Shown here piece after piece: positions 5,837 to 13,150 of a stretch of 13,226 bases of DNA; position 1 is the stretch's first letter; the number at the start of each line of letters is the position of its first letter. The notes below the pieces were generated by a model. The model saw only the letters and a list, made by a program, of their open reading frames with translations. It was not told the DNA's origin and ran no database searches. The stretch covers positions 1 through 13,226 of the forward strand of contig CAYMEK010000088.1 of assembly GCA_964389305.1 (NCBI GenBank), given 5' to 3'. The translations under genes were made by a program, and so were the position numbers. The DNA is from CAYMEK01 sp964389305. Lineage in GTDB: Bacteria > Spirochaetota > Spirochaetia > SZUA-6 > DRHE01.

Positions 5837-6565
5837 ATGAACTGGACAATCCTGCTTTTTGTGATTCTGCTCACGCTTTACGGCCTGGGGGGCCTAGTCT
5901 GGAGCTCTCCCGCCGGGGTGTCGGATCTGCCGCTCGTGGAACTTCCGGTATCCTCTGACTCCCCCGACTTGGTGGTTCTGCTCACCGGAGATGGGGGTTG
6001 GGCCGGACTGGTTCGAGACGTCAGCGCCGTGCTCAATCAGGAGGGTTTGTCGGTGGTGGGTTTCGACTGTCTGAAGTACTTTTGGGCACAGCGCACGCCG
6101 GAACAGACCGCCGCCGACCTGGAGAGGGTGCTGGCGCACTACCTGGCCGCCTGGAACAAGACACGAGTCGTGCTGGCTGGATACTCACGAGGGGCGGACG
6201 TCCTCCCCGCGGTGACGAGCAGGCTGCCGGAGCCCCTGCGCAGAAAGATTCGGCTCCTTGCCTTGATCGGGGCAGCGACAACCGTTCAGTTCGAACGCAG
6301 CGCGCTGGGCCTGCTCAATCTTCGCTCTTCCGGACCCGTGCTGCCGGTGATGCCCGATCTGGAGAAGCTGCGGGGGATCCGGATCCTCTGCTTTTATGGT
6401 TCCGACGAGCGCGACACCATCTGCTCCTCCATGGACCCCGGCCTGGCGGAGTGCGTGGAGCTTCAGGGCGGGCATCACTTCGGCGGGGACTTCGATACGA
6501 TCGGCCGGCGGATCGCCGCCGAGCTCGCTTCAGACCCACGGTCCCGGGCCGGGGGCAGACCGTAG
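5837..6565 (+). CDS. virJ: VirJ/AcvB-family serine hydrolase (probable aminoacyl-phosphatidylglycerol hydrolase)
   Basis: From ATG 5837 the product has 242 residues. Residues 1-22 (MNWTILLFVILLTLYGLGGL plus VW) are a signal or anchor, placing the hydrolase in the periplasm. The alpha/beta-hydrolase core reads LVVLLTGDGGWAGLVRDVSA (45-64), FDCLKYFWAQRTPEQTAADL, the nucleophile motif AGYSRGAD with Ser117, the acidic block FYGSDERDTIC (Asp190/Asp193) and GGHHFGGDFD with His213 or His214. This is the VirJ (PF06057) pattern. In Agrobacterium the relative AcvB removes lysine from lysyl-phosphatidylglycerol and is encoded with the lipid synthase lpiA; here mprF lies downstream, separated only by an ATPase relic. 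A longer start at ATG 5708 has a good but hairpin-masked ribosome site and would bury the signal peptide, so I prefer 5837 (GAGGT upstream). Confidence 0.85.
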   Translation: MNWTILLFVILLTLYGLGGLVWSSPAGVSDLPLVELPVSSDSPDLVVLLTGDGGWAGLVRDVSAVLNQEGLSVVGFDCLKYFWAQRTPEQTAADLERVLAHYLAAWNKTRVVLAGYSRGADVLPAVTSRLPEPLRRKIRLLALIGAATTVQFERSALGLLNLRSSGPVLPVMPDLEKLRGIRILCFYGSDERDTICSSMDPGLAECVELQGGHHFGGDFDTIGRRIAAELASDPRSRAGGRP

Positions 6566-6582
6566 GCAGCCGGGACGGCGCG

Positions 6583-6962
6583 ATGAGGACTCGCGACAAT
6601 GGGCAACAGCGGCGTTTCTGCAGTCTGCCTCTGGAAGAGCTGGCCGAGAGCCTGGACAGCTCGGCGGAGGGGCTGAGCTCCGAGGAGGCGGCCCGGCGGC
6701 AGGAGCACTTCCGGGAAAGCCACCTGGCGGCGGCAGCGAAGGCCTCGGCCCTGCCATTCACGCCAGCGGCCAGGGTATTTGGCTTTGTCCCCTTTCGTTG
6801 GAGTACCTGCCTGTGGTCGGAGGCATCGTGCTGCTATACCTGGCAGCCGCGGAGCTGCTCAAGCGGCGATTCTATCGGCGAGCCGACACGCGCGTCCGCT
6901 CCGACGCACGCGCCCGTGGCGACAGGCGCGACCATACCGATGTGCGGGAGAAACATCGATGA
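6583..6962 (+). pseudogene. Remnant of a P-type cation-transporting ATPase (MgtA-like), core deleted
   Basis: From ATG 6583 the frame reads FCSLPLEELAESLDSSAEGL then SSEEAARRQEHF, the N-terminal cation-ATPase domain found before the first membrane helix of P-type ATPases ('L..EEV...L.TS..GLSSEEA..R'). After about 60 residues it jumps to VFGFVP, and one frameshift later to LSLEYLPVVGGIVLLYLAAA and ELLKRRFYRR. This is the last membrane helix and tail of the same protein family ('GF.PLP...L....I.LLY...AEL.KR.FYR'). Everything between is missing: the phosphorylation loop DKTGT, the ATP site and the other helices, roughly 750-800 residues. The tail frame ends with a TGA (6960-6962) that overlaps the mprF start as ATGA. 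It is a dead gene; its tail may still couple ribosomes into mprF. MgtA-like specificity is a guess. Confidence 0.72.
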
Positions 6963-9511
6963 ACAGACGAATTCTCAAGATCATTCTGCCGATCTTCGGG
7001 CTGGTCGTCTTCTCTCTGGCCCTCTGGGCCCTGTACCACGAGCTGCGGACCTACCATCTCCGGGACATCATCCGGGCCGTGCGCTCGCTCCCGCGCCCGC
7101 GGATCCTGCTGGCCGTGGCCCTTACGGCCCTGAGCTACACCGCAGCTACGGGGTACGACACCCTGAGCAGCCGTTACATTCGGCGCCCCGTCCCGTACCG
7201 CCGCACATCCCTGGCGGCTTTCATCGGTACGACCTTCAGCAACAATCTGGGCTTCGGCATCCTGACCGGAGGCTCGGTGCGCCTGCGCCTCTACACGGCC
7301 TGGGGGCTCTCCGGCCTGGAGATCAGCAAGCTCGTATTCTTCAACTACCTGACCCTGTGGCTCGGCTTCCTGGGTCTGGGGGGGCTCGTGTTCGCCCTGG
7401 AGCCGGTGGCCGTGCCCCAGGCCCTGCACCTGCCGTTCTTGAGCGCGCGGCCGGTGGGGCTGATCTTTCTGGGTCTCGTGGCCCTGTACTTCGCACTCAC
7501 CCTGGCGCTTCGCAAGCCACTGGTGGTGAGGGGAGCGGAGTTTCAGGTTCCGCCGACACGGCTGTTCCCGCTCCAGGTCGCGGTTTCCGTCGTGGACTGG
7601 TCTATCGCAGGGGCGGCGTTGTACGTGCTTCTACCCGCTCAAGCGGGGCTGTCCTACCCGGCGTTCCTTGGGATCTACATGCTGGCGCTGCTGGCCGGGA
7701 TTTTCAGTCAGGTGCCGGGCGGGCTCGGCGTGTTCGAGACGGTGTTCGTCCTGCTCATGTCCTCGCGGCTGCCGGCCTCCGCGGTACTGGGCAGCCTTCT
7801 GGCCTATCGGGGCATCTACTACTTCCTGCCCCTGGCCGCTGCATTCCTGATCCTGGGCAGCCAGGAGCTGGCCCGCAAGAAAGAGGAGCTGCGCAAGGCC
7901 ACCGACGCCCTGAGCCGCTGGAGCTCCTTGCTGGGGCCTCCGATTCTCGCGGTGCTGACCGTGGCCGCCGGGATCGTGCTGCTGGCCTCCGGTGCCACCG
8001 CGGCGGTGCCGGAGCGGATGGCCTGGTTGGAGCGGATATTGCCCCTGCCGGTCGTGGAAACCTCCCATTTCCTGGGCAGTGTGGCTGGCATCCTTCTGGT
8101 GGTGGTGGCGAGGGGGGTGCAGCGTCGCCTTGACGCCGCCTACGTTCTGACCTCCGCGCTGCTGGGTGGCGGGATTGTGTTCTCGCTGCTCAAGGGCGCG
8201 GACTACGAGGAAGCGATCATCCTAGCGGCGATGCTGGCGGTGTTCCTGCCGAGCCGGCGTTACTTTTACCGAAAGGCATCGCTGTTCCGGCCGACCCCCA
8301 GCCTGGGTTGGATTACCGCCGTGCTCTTCGCAATTATCGGCACCGCCTGGCTGACCCTCTTCAGTCACAAGCACGTGGAGTACTCCGGAGAGCTGTGGTG
8401 GAAGTTCGCCTTCAACGCCCACGCGCCTCGCTCGCTGCGGGCCCTTACGGGGGCTGCCGTAGCCGTCCTGGTCGTGGGAGCGGCCGCGTTGCTCAGGCCG
8501 CACCGCCGGCCGCTGGTCTCCCAAACCCCTGACCCGGAACGCCTGGAGTCGATCGTGAGGCAGTCCCCGGACACCGGCGCCAACCTGGCGCTGCTCGGAG
8601 ACAAGCATTTTCTCTTCAGCTCCAGCGGCAAGGCTTTCATCATGCATGGGCAGTCCGGGCGTAGCTGCGTGAGCATGGGCGATCCGGTCGGGCCCCGGGA
8701 GGAGTGGCCCGAGCTCATCTGGAGCTTTCGGGAGTCGGCCGACCGGCAGGGTTGCTGGACGGTGTTCTACGAGGTGGGATCCGGCAGTCTGGCCTCGTAC
8801 CTGGATGTTGGCCTGGCCTTGCGTAAGCTCGGAGAGGAAGGACGGGTGGACCTGACCAGCTTCTCACTGGAAGGGAGCGCTCGAAAGAAGCTGCGTTACA
8901 CTCTGAACAGCCTGGAGCGCGAGGGTGTCTCCTTCTCAGTCATTTCGAGGGAGGAAATCCCCGCCCTGCTCCCGGAGCTCAGGAGGATCTCCGATGCCTG
9001 GCTGCTGGAAAAGCGCACCCGGGAGAAAGGCTTTTCCCTCGGGTGGTTCGACGAGGGCTACCTCTCGCATTTTCCCATTGCGGTGGCGCGGCTTCAGGGC
9101 CGCATCGTGTCCTTCAGCAACCTCTGGGCCGGCGACAATCGGGAAGAGCTTTCGATCGACCTGATGCGCCACCTGCCGGAAGCCCCCAACGGCACCATGG
9201 AGTACCTGTTTACCCGGCTCATGGTATGGGGCAAGAGCGAGGGCTACCGCTGGTTCAGCCTGGGGATGGTTCCCCTGGCCGGGCTCGCCGACCACTCCTT
9301 GGCCCCGCTCTGGGACCGCCTCGGAACGTTCCTCTTTCGCCACGGAGAGGCCTTCTACAACTTCCAGGGACTCAGACAGTTCAAGGAGAAGTTCGATCCC
9401 GTCTGGCGCCCTCGCTACCTGGCCTTCCCGGGGGGCCTGACCCTGCCCACGGTTCTGGGGAACTTGGCGGCCCTGGTTTCCGGAGGCTTGAGGGGGGTGG
9501 TCGCCAAGTGA
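6959..9511 (+). CDS. mprF: MprF/LpiA bifunctional phosphatidylglycerol aminoacyltransferase and flippase
   Basis: An 850-residue membrane protein of full family length. Residues 5-345 are the multi-helix flippase (UPF0104) domain with FIGTTFSNNLGFGILTGGSV near 89-108 and QVPGGLGVFETVFVLL (251-266), the signature loop. Further helices fill 365-510. Residues 530-830 are the cytosolic GNAT-like DUF2156 synthase domain: LALLGDKHFLFSSSGKAFIM, SVSMGDPVG-type block (CVSMGDPVG, 570-578), ARKKLRYTLNSLEREGVSF, FSNLWAGDNREELSIDLMRH, GTMEYLFTRLMVWGKSEGYR and FSLGMVPLAGLADHSLAPLW. It moves an amino acid, usually lysine or alanine, from aminoacyl-tRNA to phosphatidylglycerol and flips the product, lowering surface negative charge. 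ATG 6959 follows GGGAG and opens directly with the first helix (MNRRILKIILPIFGLVVFSL). Amino-acid specificity cannot be told from sequence. Confidence 0.95.
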   Translation: MNRRILKIILPIFGLVVFSLALWALYHELRTYHLRDIIRAVRSLPRPRILLAVALTALSYTAATGYDTLSSRYIRRPVPYRRTSLAAFIGTTFSNNLGFGILTGGSVRLRLYTAWGLSGLEISKLVFFNYLTLWLGFLGLGGLVFALEPVAVPQALHLPFLSARPVGLIFLGLVALYFALTLALRKPLVVRGAEFQVPPTRLFPLQVAVSVVDWSIAGAALYVLLPAQAGLSYPAFLGIYMLALLAGIFSQVPGGLGVFETVFVLLMSSRLPASAVLGSLLAYRGIYYFLPLAAAFLILGSQELARKKEELRKATDALSRWSSLLGPPILAVLTVAAGIVLLASGATAAVPERMAWLERILPLPVVETSHFLGSVAGILLVVVARGVQRRLDAAYVLTSALLGGGIVFSLLKGADYEEAIILAAMLAVFLPSRRYFYRKASLFRPTPSLGWITAVLFAIIGTAWLTLFSHKHVEYSGELWWKFAFNAHAPRSLRALTGAAVAVLVVGAAALLRPHRRPLVSQTPDPERLESIVRQSPDTGANLALLGDKHFLFSSSGKAFIMHGQSGRSCVSMGDPVGPREEWPELIWSFRESADRQGCWTVFYEVGSGSLASYLDVGLALRKLGEEGRVDLTSFSLEGSARKKLRYTLNSLEREGVSFSVISREEIPALLPELRRISDAWLLEKRTREKGFSLGWFDEGYLSHFPIAVARLQGRIVSFSNLWAGDNREELSIDLMRHLPEAPNGTMEYLFTRLMVWGKSEGYRWFSLGMVPLAGLADHSLAPLWDRLGTFLFRHGEAFYNFQGLRQFKEKFDPVWRPRYLAFPGGLTLPTVLGNLAALVSGGLRGVVAK

Positions 9512-9545
9512 GGCCGTGCGCTGCGAGAGACGCTGCCGGGTCGGC

Positions 9546-9563
9546 TGGGGGGAGACCCTCCCA
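9546..9563 (+). terminator. Hairpin after mprF, possible weak terminator
   Basis: TGGGGGG (9546-9552) pairs with CCTCCCA (9557-9563), with one G-T pair, around a 4-base loop. It lies 35 bases after the mprF stop. Only CGTTCTC follows instead of a T-run, so termination is uncertain. It may mark the end of the mprF transcript before the patatin gene. Confidence 0.3.
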
Positions 9564-9589
9564 CGTTCTCGGCGGCGGCCTGTAGCGAA

Positions 9590-9618
9590 TTGACGTCTCC
9601 GAATCGGCCGGGTAGGCT
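9590..9618 (+). promoter_or_regulatory. Weak candidate promoter for the patatin gene
   Basis: TTGACG (9590-9595) is followed after 17 bases by TAGGCT (9613-9618), a poor -10 match (3 of 6). If used, transcription would begin at about 9625, on the start codon itself, giving a leaderless message. That would fit the lack of a clear Shine-Dalgarno. Readthrough from mprF is an equally good explanation. Confidence 0.25.
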
Positions 9619-9624
9619 TGGAAA

Positions 9625-10581
9625 ATGATTGCCCTGGTGGTATCCGGAGCCGCTTCCCGAATCGCCCAGGAATGCGTGCTGATGAAGCGTCTAGTGCAGG
9701 GGCGGGCCTTCCCCGACGCCGCACGCCAACCTGTGGTCCCCTCGGTTTTGGCCGGGACGAGCTCCGGAGCGCTCAGCGTCGTCGCCCTGAACGCGATCCT
9801 GCTCTCCGAAGGCCTGATCGAGGGACGGCCGGGAAGCGGCTCCTTTTCCTGGGCGGACTATGAGGGGCTGATCCGGGCGCTTAAGAACGAGGATGTCTAC
9901 GAGGCTGCCCGTATCATTCCCGGGGCTCTGGAGATCATTCGCGAGGGAGCCATTCTCGATACGGCTCCCCTCCGACGCTTCATGCGGAAGATCGTGCATT
10001 CGAGCATGGGATTCCGTTTCCTGGGGGATCTCCCGATCAAGACCTATATCTCGGTCGTGGAGCGAGATACGGGGATCGTACACCGCCTGAGCAGCACGGC
10101 CCATCCCGGCCTGCCCCTCGTCGACGTACTGATGGCCTCGACCGCCATCCCGGTCGCGTTTCCCGCTCAGGAGCTCAGGTTGTCGGGACAGGAGCGTCCG
10201 GTGCCATGTATCGACGGCGGGATTGGGGTGGACGGCATCCCCGTGGATGCGATTCGCGCAGAGGAGTGTACGAGGATTGTCGTGGTCCGGCCGATGAGGT
10301 ACAACCCCCACAAGAGATGGAACAAGGCCCCGCCGTTGGCCCGATTTCAGATCGTAGCCAGTGCGATGCAGTCCTTCCTGTACTATCAGGAGGCGCTTCT
10401 CGACAGTGCCCTGTACAGGGCCGCCGGCTACGCCTCCGAGGCGGCCTACGTCTATGTCCCCACGTTGCGCTACAACTACAGCCTCCTGGACTTCGAAAGC
10501 GGCGGGGAGCAGATCGACGAGACCGAAGCCTGGGCGGAGCGCAGTGACAGCCGCCCGCAGATCATTTCAGCGGCGCGGTGA
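9625..10581 (+). CDS. Patatin-like phospholipase
   Basis: A 318-residue soluble protein without signal peptide. The patatin catalytic dyad is visible: the nucleophile elbow VLAGTSSGAL (41-50, Ser46 in G-T-S-S-G) and PCIDGGIGVDGIPV (194-207) with Asp197 in D-G-G. The family block VDVLMASTAIPVAFPAQEL (166-184) corresponds to the usual 'AS.A.P..F.P'. The N-terminal oxyanion motif, usually GGGxRG, is here IALVVSGAASRIAQ, a clear departure. Such enzymes cleave fatty acids from phospholipids or other acyl esters, probably at the inner face of the membrane. The gene follows mprF by 113 bases in the same direction, so it may belong to the same lipid-remodelling group. The ATG at 9625 has only a weak purine run before it. 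The convergent gene ends 20 bases downstream. Confidence 0.85.
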   Translation: MIALVVSGAASRIAQECVLMKRLVQGRAFPDAARQPVVPSVLAGTSSGALSVVALNAILLSEGLIEGRPGSGSFSWADYEGLIRALKNEDVYEAARIIPGALEIIREGAILDTAPLRRFMRKIVHSSMGFRFLGDLPIKTYISVVERDTGIVHRLSSTAHPGLPLVDVLMASTAIPVAFPAQELRLSGQERPVPCIDGGIGVDGIPVDAIRAEECTRIVVVRPMRYNPHKRWNKAPPLARFQIVASAMQSFLYYQEALLDSALYRAAGYASEAAYVYVPTLRYNYSLLDFESGGEQIDETEAWAERSDSRPQIISAAR

Positions 10582-10601
10582 TATATCGTACCTCCTGCAG
10601 C

Positions 10602-12758
10602 TTACCGCGACCGTGAAATTATAATTCTCGCATCAACAGTTATGCAGCCGTCCTGGTATGGAAGAACGGGATTGAAATCCACTTCCTCGATTTGCGGTTG
10701 TTCTTCGAGCAGTTTCCCCAGTGAGACGAGGAGGCCGGCAATAGAATCGACGTTCATTGGTGCCCTTCCTCGCACTCCCCTGATCAAAGCAGGCGGGAGT
10801 GTGTCCAAGATCAATTTTCTCGCCTCATCAAGGGAGACCGGCGAGAGGCGAAAGCCTACGATCTTCAGCGCCTCCACGTAAATCCCGCCCATTCCGAACA
10901 TAACCGTAGGCCCAAAGGATTTATCTCTGAGAGCCCCCAGCACAAGCTCGGTATTTGAAGGTATCATCTTCTGGACCAATACCCTTACCGTGGACAAGCT
11001 GGGAGCTGCTTTCTTTATATTCGCAGCGAGCTGTTTATACGATCCTTTGAGAGAGCTGTCTGAAGTGATTCCAAGCATCACACCGCCTGCATCCGTCTTG
11101 TGCAGGATTTCTTCGGATACCACCTTTAATGCAACTGGATAGCCGATTTCCTCGGCTGAAGCAATTGCACTCTCGATGGACTGCACAACCCGATAAGGAG
11201 GCACATTGATTCCATATTCGTTGCATACTTCGTATGCCTCGGGTTCCAGAAGACTGACTCGTCCTCGCTTTGAGGCGCTCGAAATCACCTCTGCGGAGCG
11301 ACTCTTCGGATTTGGTTTGTATTTAGGGATTCCGGTTTGCTCGGAATGGGATTTGCGGAAAGCCGCATAGGTCGCCATATTCCCGGCAACCCTGGCGAGC
11401 ATATCGGAATATTCGAAAGTGGGCATGCCCGCGTCCTCGAGACCTTGTCTGGCTTCGCGCGCAAATTCTCCGAAAGTCACCGCATTCAGGAATGTCTTCC
11501 CACCTTGCTGCGATTGGCAGGCCTGGGCAATTTCATTCACGAGAAGCTTCTGATCGATGAATGCACTCGGAGCCAAGATCTGCAAAACCATATCGATGTT
11601 CTTGTCCTGGAATAAAATCTGCAGGACTTGGTTGTGAAGTTTTTCATAATGAGCGGCTGTCAAATCGACATATCCGTCGGGATGCCCGATATTCGCCATC
11701 GGAGCACAAATGCTCTTGAGGGCCTTTTGCGTCTCGGGTGAAAGTTTTGCCAGCTTCAGTTCAGGTATCGAGGAAATTTCATCAATGCAGATTGTCCCGG
11801 GCCCACCCATATGCGTGAGCACTGATACGCGATTTCCACCCGGAACCGGCTGCTTCTCAAAAGCTCTCAAGGTGTCGTAGAACTCGAGTATGGTCCTGGC
11901 GCGAATGATACCCGCCTGTTTGAAAGCGCCCTCATAGATCGCATCGGATCCGGCAACAGAACCGGTGTGGGACAATGCGGCTGTCGAGCCGATTTCACTT
12001 TTGCCGGTTTTCATGACCACAATGGGCTTTACGGCACTGACTTCGCGGGCGACCTCGAAAAATTCTCTCGGGTTCCGAAATCCCTCCAAATAAATGGCAA
12101 TAACGCGTGTTGGCCCATCTTCTTTGAGGAAGCTCAGCAGTTCACTCATAGTCACATCAGCCATGTTTCCGATCGAAGCGAATTTGCTGAGGCCAATCAG
12201 GCGCAGTCTCTCTGCCCAGAACAGAAAGGAATTGGCGAATGCGCCGCTTTGGGTGAGGATGCTCACCCCTCCTTTCGGGTAAGCCGGAATATCGAAATTC
12301 GTATTGAATCCGCTGTAGGCATCGATTACTCCAACGCAGTTGGGCCCGATAAGCCTGATTGAGGCTGATCTCAGTGTCCGGACGAGCTGCTGCTCACGCT
12401 GCTTTCCCTCCCTTGTGTTCAGTTCTCCGAATCCCGCGGACATGCACACGGCTGCGCTTACGTCGTCAAACCGGCGCTTCCTTTGAACGAGTTCATCAGA
12501 GACCCGTATCGTGAGATCCGCAGATACCAGTAAAACGCAAACATCCACCGGTTCAGGAATATCCAGTATATTCTTGTAGCAGCGCAGTCCGAGGATGGAA
12601 TCCTCGCGCGGATTGACCGGAAAGACCTTTCCCTGGTAGCCCATGGATACAAGGTTTTTGAGCGCAGTATGGCCCGGCTTCTTGGGATCAGAGGATGCTC
12701 CGACAATGGCCACACTATTCGGTTTAAAGAATGCGTCTAACGCAGAAATCTTTCCCAT
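10602..12758 (-). CDS. ADP-forming acyl-CoA synthetase (acetate--CoA ligase type), fused alpha-beta subunits
   Basis: A 718-residue cytosolic enzyme with domains in the usual fused order. CoA-binding Rossmann domain: FKPNSVAIVGASSDPKKPGH (11-30) to NCVGVIDAYSG (140-150). Succinyl-CoA-ligase-like domain: GGVSILTQSGAFANS (163-177) and IGSTAALSHTGSVAGSDAIY with His264, the phosphohistidine carrier. A hinge domain spans about 300-470. The ATP-grasp domain covers about 490-715, with YPVALKVVSEEILHKTDAGG and His553, the second phosphohistidine of this family, plus LGALRDKSFGPTVMFGMGG (608-626). The enzyme interconverts acyl-CoA + ADP + Pi and acid + ATP + CoA, saving energy in fermentation or acyl degradation. 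All key residues are present. The start at 12758 follows GGGAGAGA. It is transcribed away from a thiolase-like gene, which suggests acyl-CoA catabolism. Acyl preference is unknown. Confidence 0.93.
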   Translation of the reverse strand: MGKISALDAFFKPNSVAIVGASSDPKKPGHTALKNLVSMGYQGKVFPVNPREDSILGLRCYKNILDIPEPVDVCVLLVSADLTIRVSDELVQRKRRFDDVSAAVCMSAGFGELNTREGKQREQQLVRTLRSASIRLIGPNCVGVIDAYSGFNTNFDIPAYPKGGVSILTQSGAFANSFLFWAERLRLIGLSKFASIGNMADVTMSELLSFLKEDGPTRVIAIYLEGFRNPREFFEVAREVSAVKPIVVMKTGKSEIGSTAALSHTGSVAGSDAIYEGAFKQAGIIRARTILEFYDTLRAFEKQPVPGGNRVSVLTHMGGPGTICIDEISSIPELKLAKLSPETQKALKSICAPMANIGHPDGYVDLTAAHYEKLHNQVLQILFQDKNIDMVLQILAPSAFIDQKLLVNEIAQACQSQQGGKTFLNAVTFGEFAREARQGLEDAGMPTFEYSDMLARVAGNMATYAAFRKSHSEQTGIPKYKPNPKSRSAEVISSASKRGRVSLLEPEAYEVCNEYGINVPPYRVVQSIESAIASAEEIGYPVALKVVSEEILHKTDAGGVMLGITSDSSLKGSYKQLAANIKKAAPSLSTVRVLVQKMIPSNTELVLGALRDKSFGPTVMFGMGGIYVEALKIVGFRLSPVSLDEARKLILDTLPPALIRGVRGRAPMNVDSIAGLLVSLGKLLEEQPQIEEVDFNPVLPYQDGCITVDARIIISRSR

Positions 12759-12813
12759 ACGTCTCTCCCGTTTCTGTCAATCCTTCATTGCAGTACTTTC
12801 CATCTCCCTGAGC

Positions 12814-12830
12814 GTTTACTCAAGGTAAAC
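12814..12830. promoter_or_regulatory. Palindromic candidate operator before the acyl-CoA synthetase gene
   Basis: GTTTAC (12814-12819), TCAAG, GTAAAC (12825-12830) is a perfect dyad of 6-base arms around 5 bases. It lies 55-72 bases upstream of the synthetase start, downstream of its likely promoter, a good position for a repressor. Part of it, CTCAAGGTAA, recurs at 13093-13102 in front of the thiolase gene. Confidence 0.45.
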
Positions 12831-12866
12831 AACCAATTTGCGATATTCCACGGAATCGAGTCTTAA

Positions 12867-12894
12867 ATTATCAACATGTTCATTTTGGTGTCAA
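12867..12894 (-). promoter_or_regulatory. Sigma-70-type promoter for the acyl-CoA synthetase gene
   Basis: On the minus strand a perfect TTGACA (12894-12889) is followed after 16 bases by GATAAT (12872-12867). Transcription would start near 12860 and pass through the palindrome at 12814-12830, giving a leader of about 100 bases. The -35 region sits in the 11-base word AAGGATTGACA, which occurs again at 12786-12776 closer to the gene. Confidence 0.55.
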
Positions 12895-13150
12895 TCCTTT
12901 CCGCCCTATGGTTTCTCAGCTATTAATATAGTTTCCAGGCACGGCATTTCGGGCTTGACTACGGTTCTTTGTCTCTCATATTCTATTCCACGAAATCCGA
13001 TTTCTTTCTACGCATACATGATATTGTCCAGCGCGTGTTTGAGATTTCGAAGAAGCAAAGCTTTGCATTCATATCTGCATTACCTAAAATTCCTCAAGGT
13101 AAGCTCTTAATAAAGAGATTCGCGAAAAATGTATTCGAAAGGAGCTGGAA
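12895..13150. other. Rest of the divergent intergenic region before the thiolase gene
   Basis: No gene is supported here. The last 75 bases hold three features. An inverted repeat TTACCT-N11-AGGTAA spans 13080-13102, and its right half is the word CTCAAGGTAA. Next to it is a small perfect hairpin, CTCTT-AATA-AAGAG (13104-13117). Finally there is the ribosome site GAAAGGAG (13137-13144) for the thiolase gene. I could not find a convincing -35/-10 pair for the plus-strand gene. Confidence 0.4.

Noticed and set aside
6779..6958. A 60-residue N-terminal extension of MprF
   Set aside because: The extension is arginine-rich, lies in the wrong frame of the ATPase relic and would push the first membrane helix inward. 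ATG 6959 has GGGAG upstream and begins with the helix.
5998..8133. A 711-codon open frame across virJ, the ATPase relic and mprF
   Set aside because: It is an off-frame read of GC-rich DNA, rich in Arg, Gly, Ala and Pro, and overlaps two well-supported genes in other frames. Only its 6583-6780 part has meaning, as the ATPase N-terminal relic.
10574..10609. Inverted repeat CGCGGT/ACCGCG between the convergent patatin and acyl-CoA synthetase genes
   Set aside because: Six-base arms around a 24-base loop, with no T-run on either side, overlapping both coding ends. Too weak for a bidirectional terminator call.
12838..13110. A 90-codon open frame on the plus strand in the divergent region
   Set aside because: No ribosome site and no family features, and it covers the promoter of the acyl-CoA synthetase gene and the dyads. 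It reads as a chance frame.
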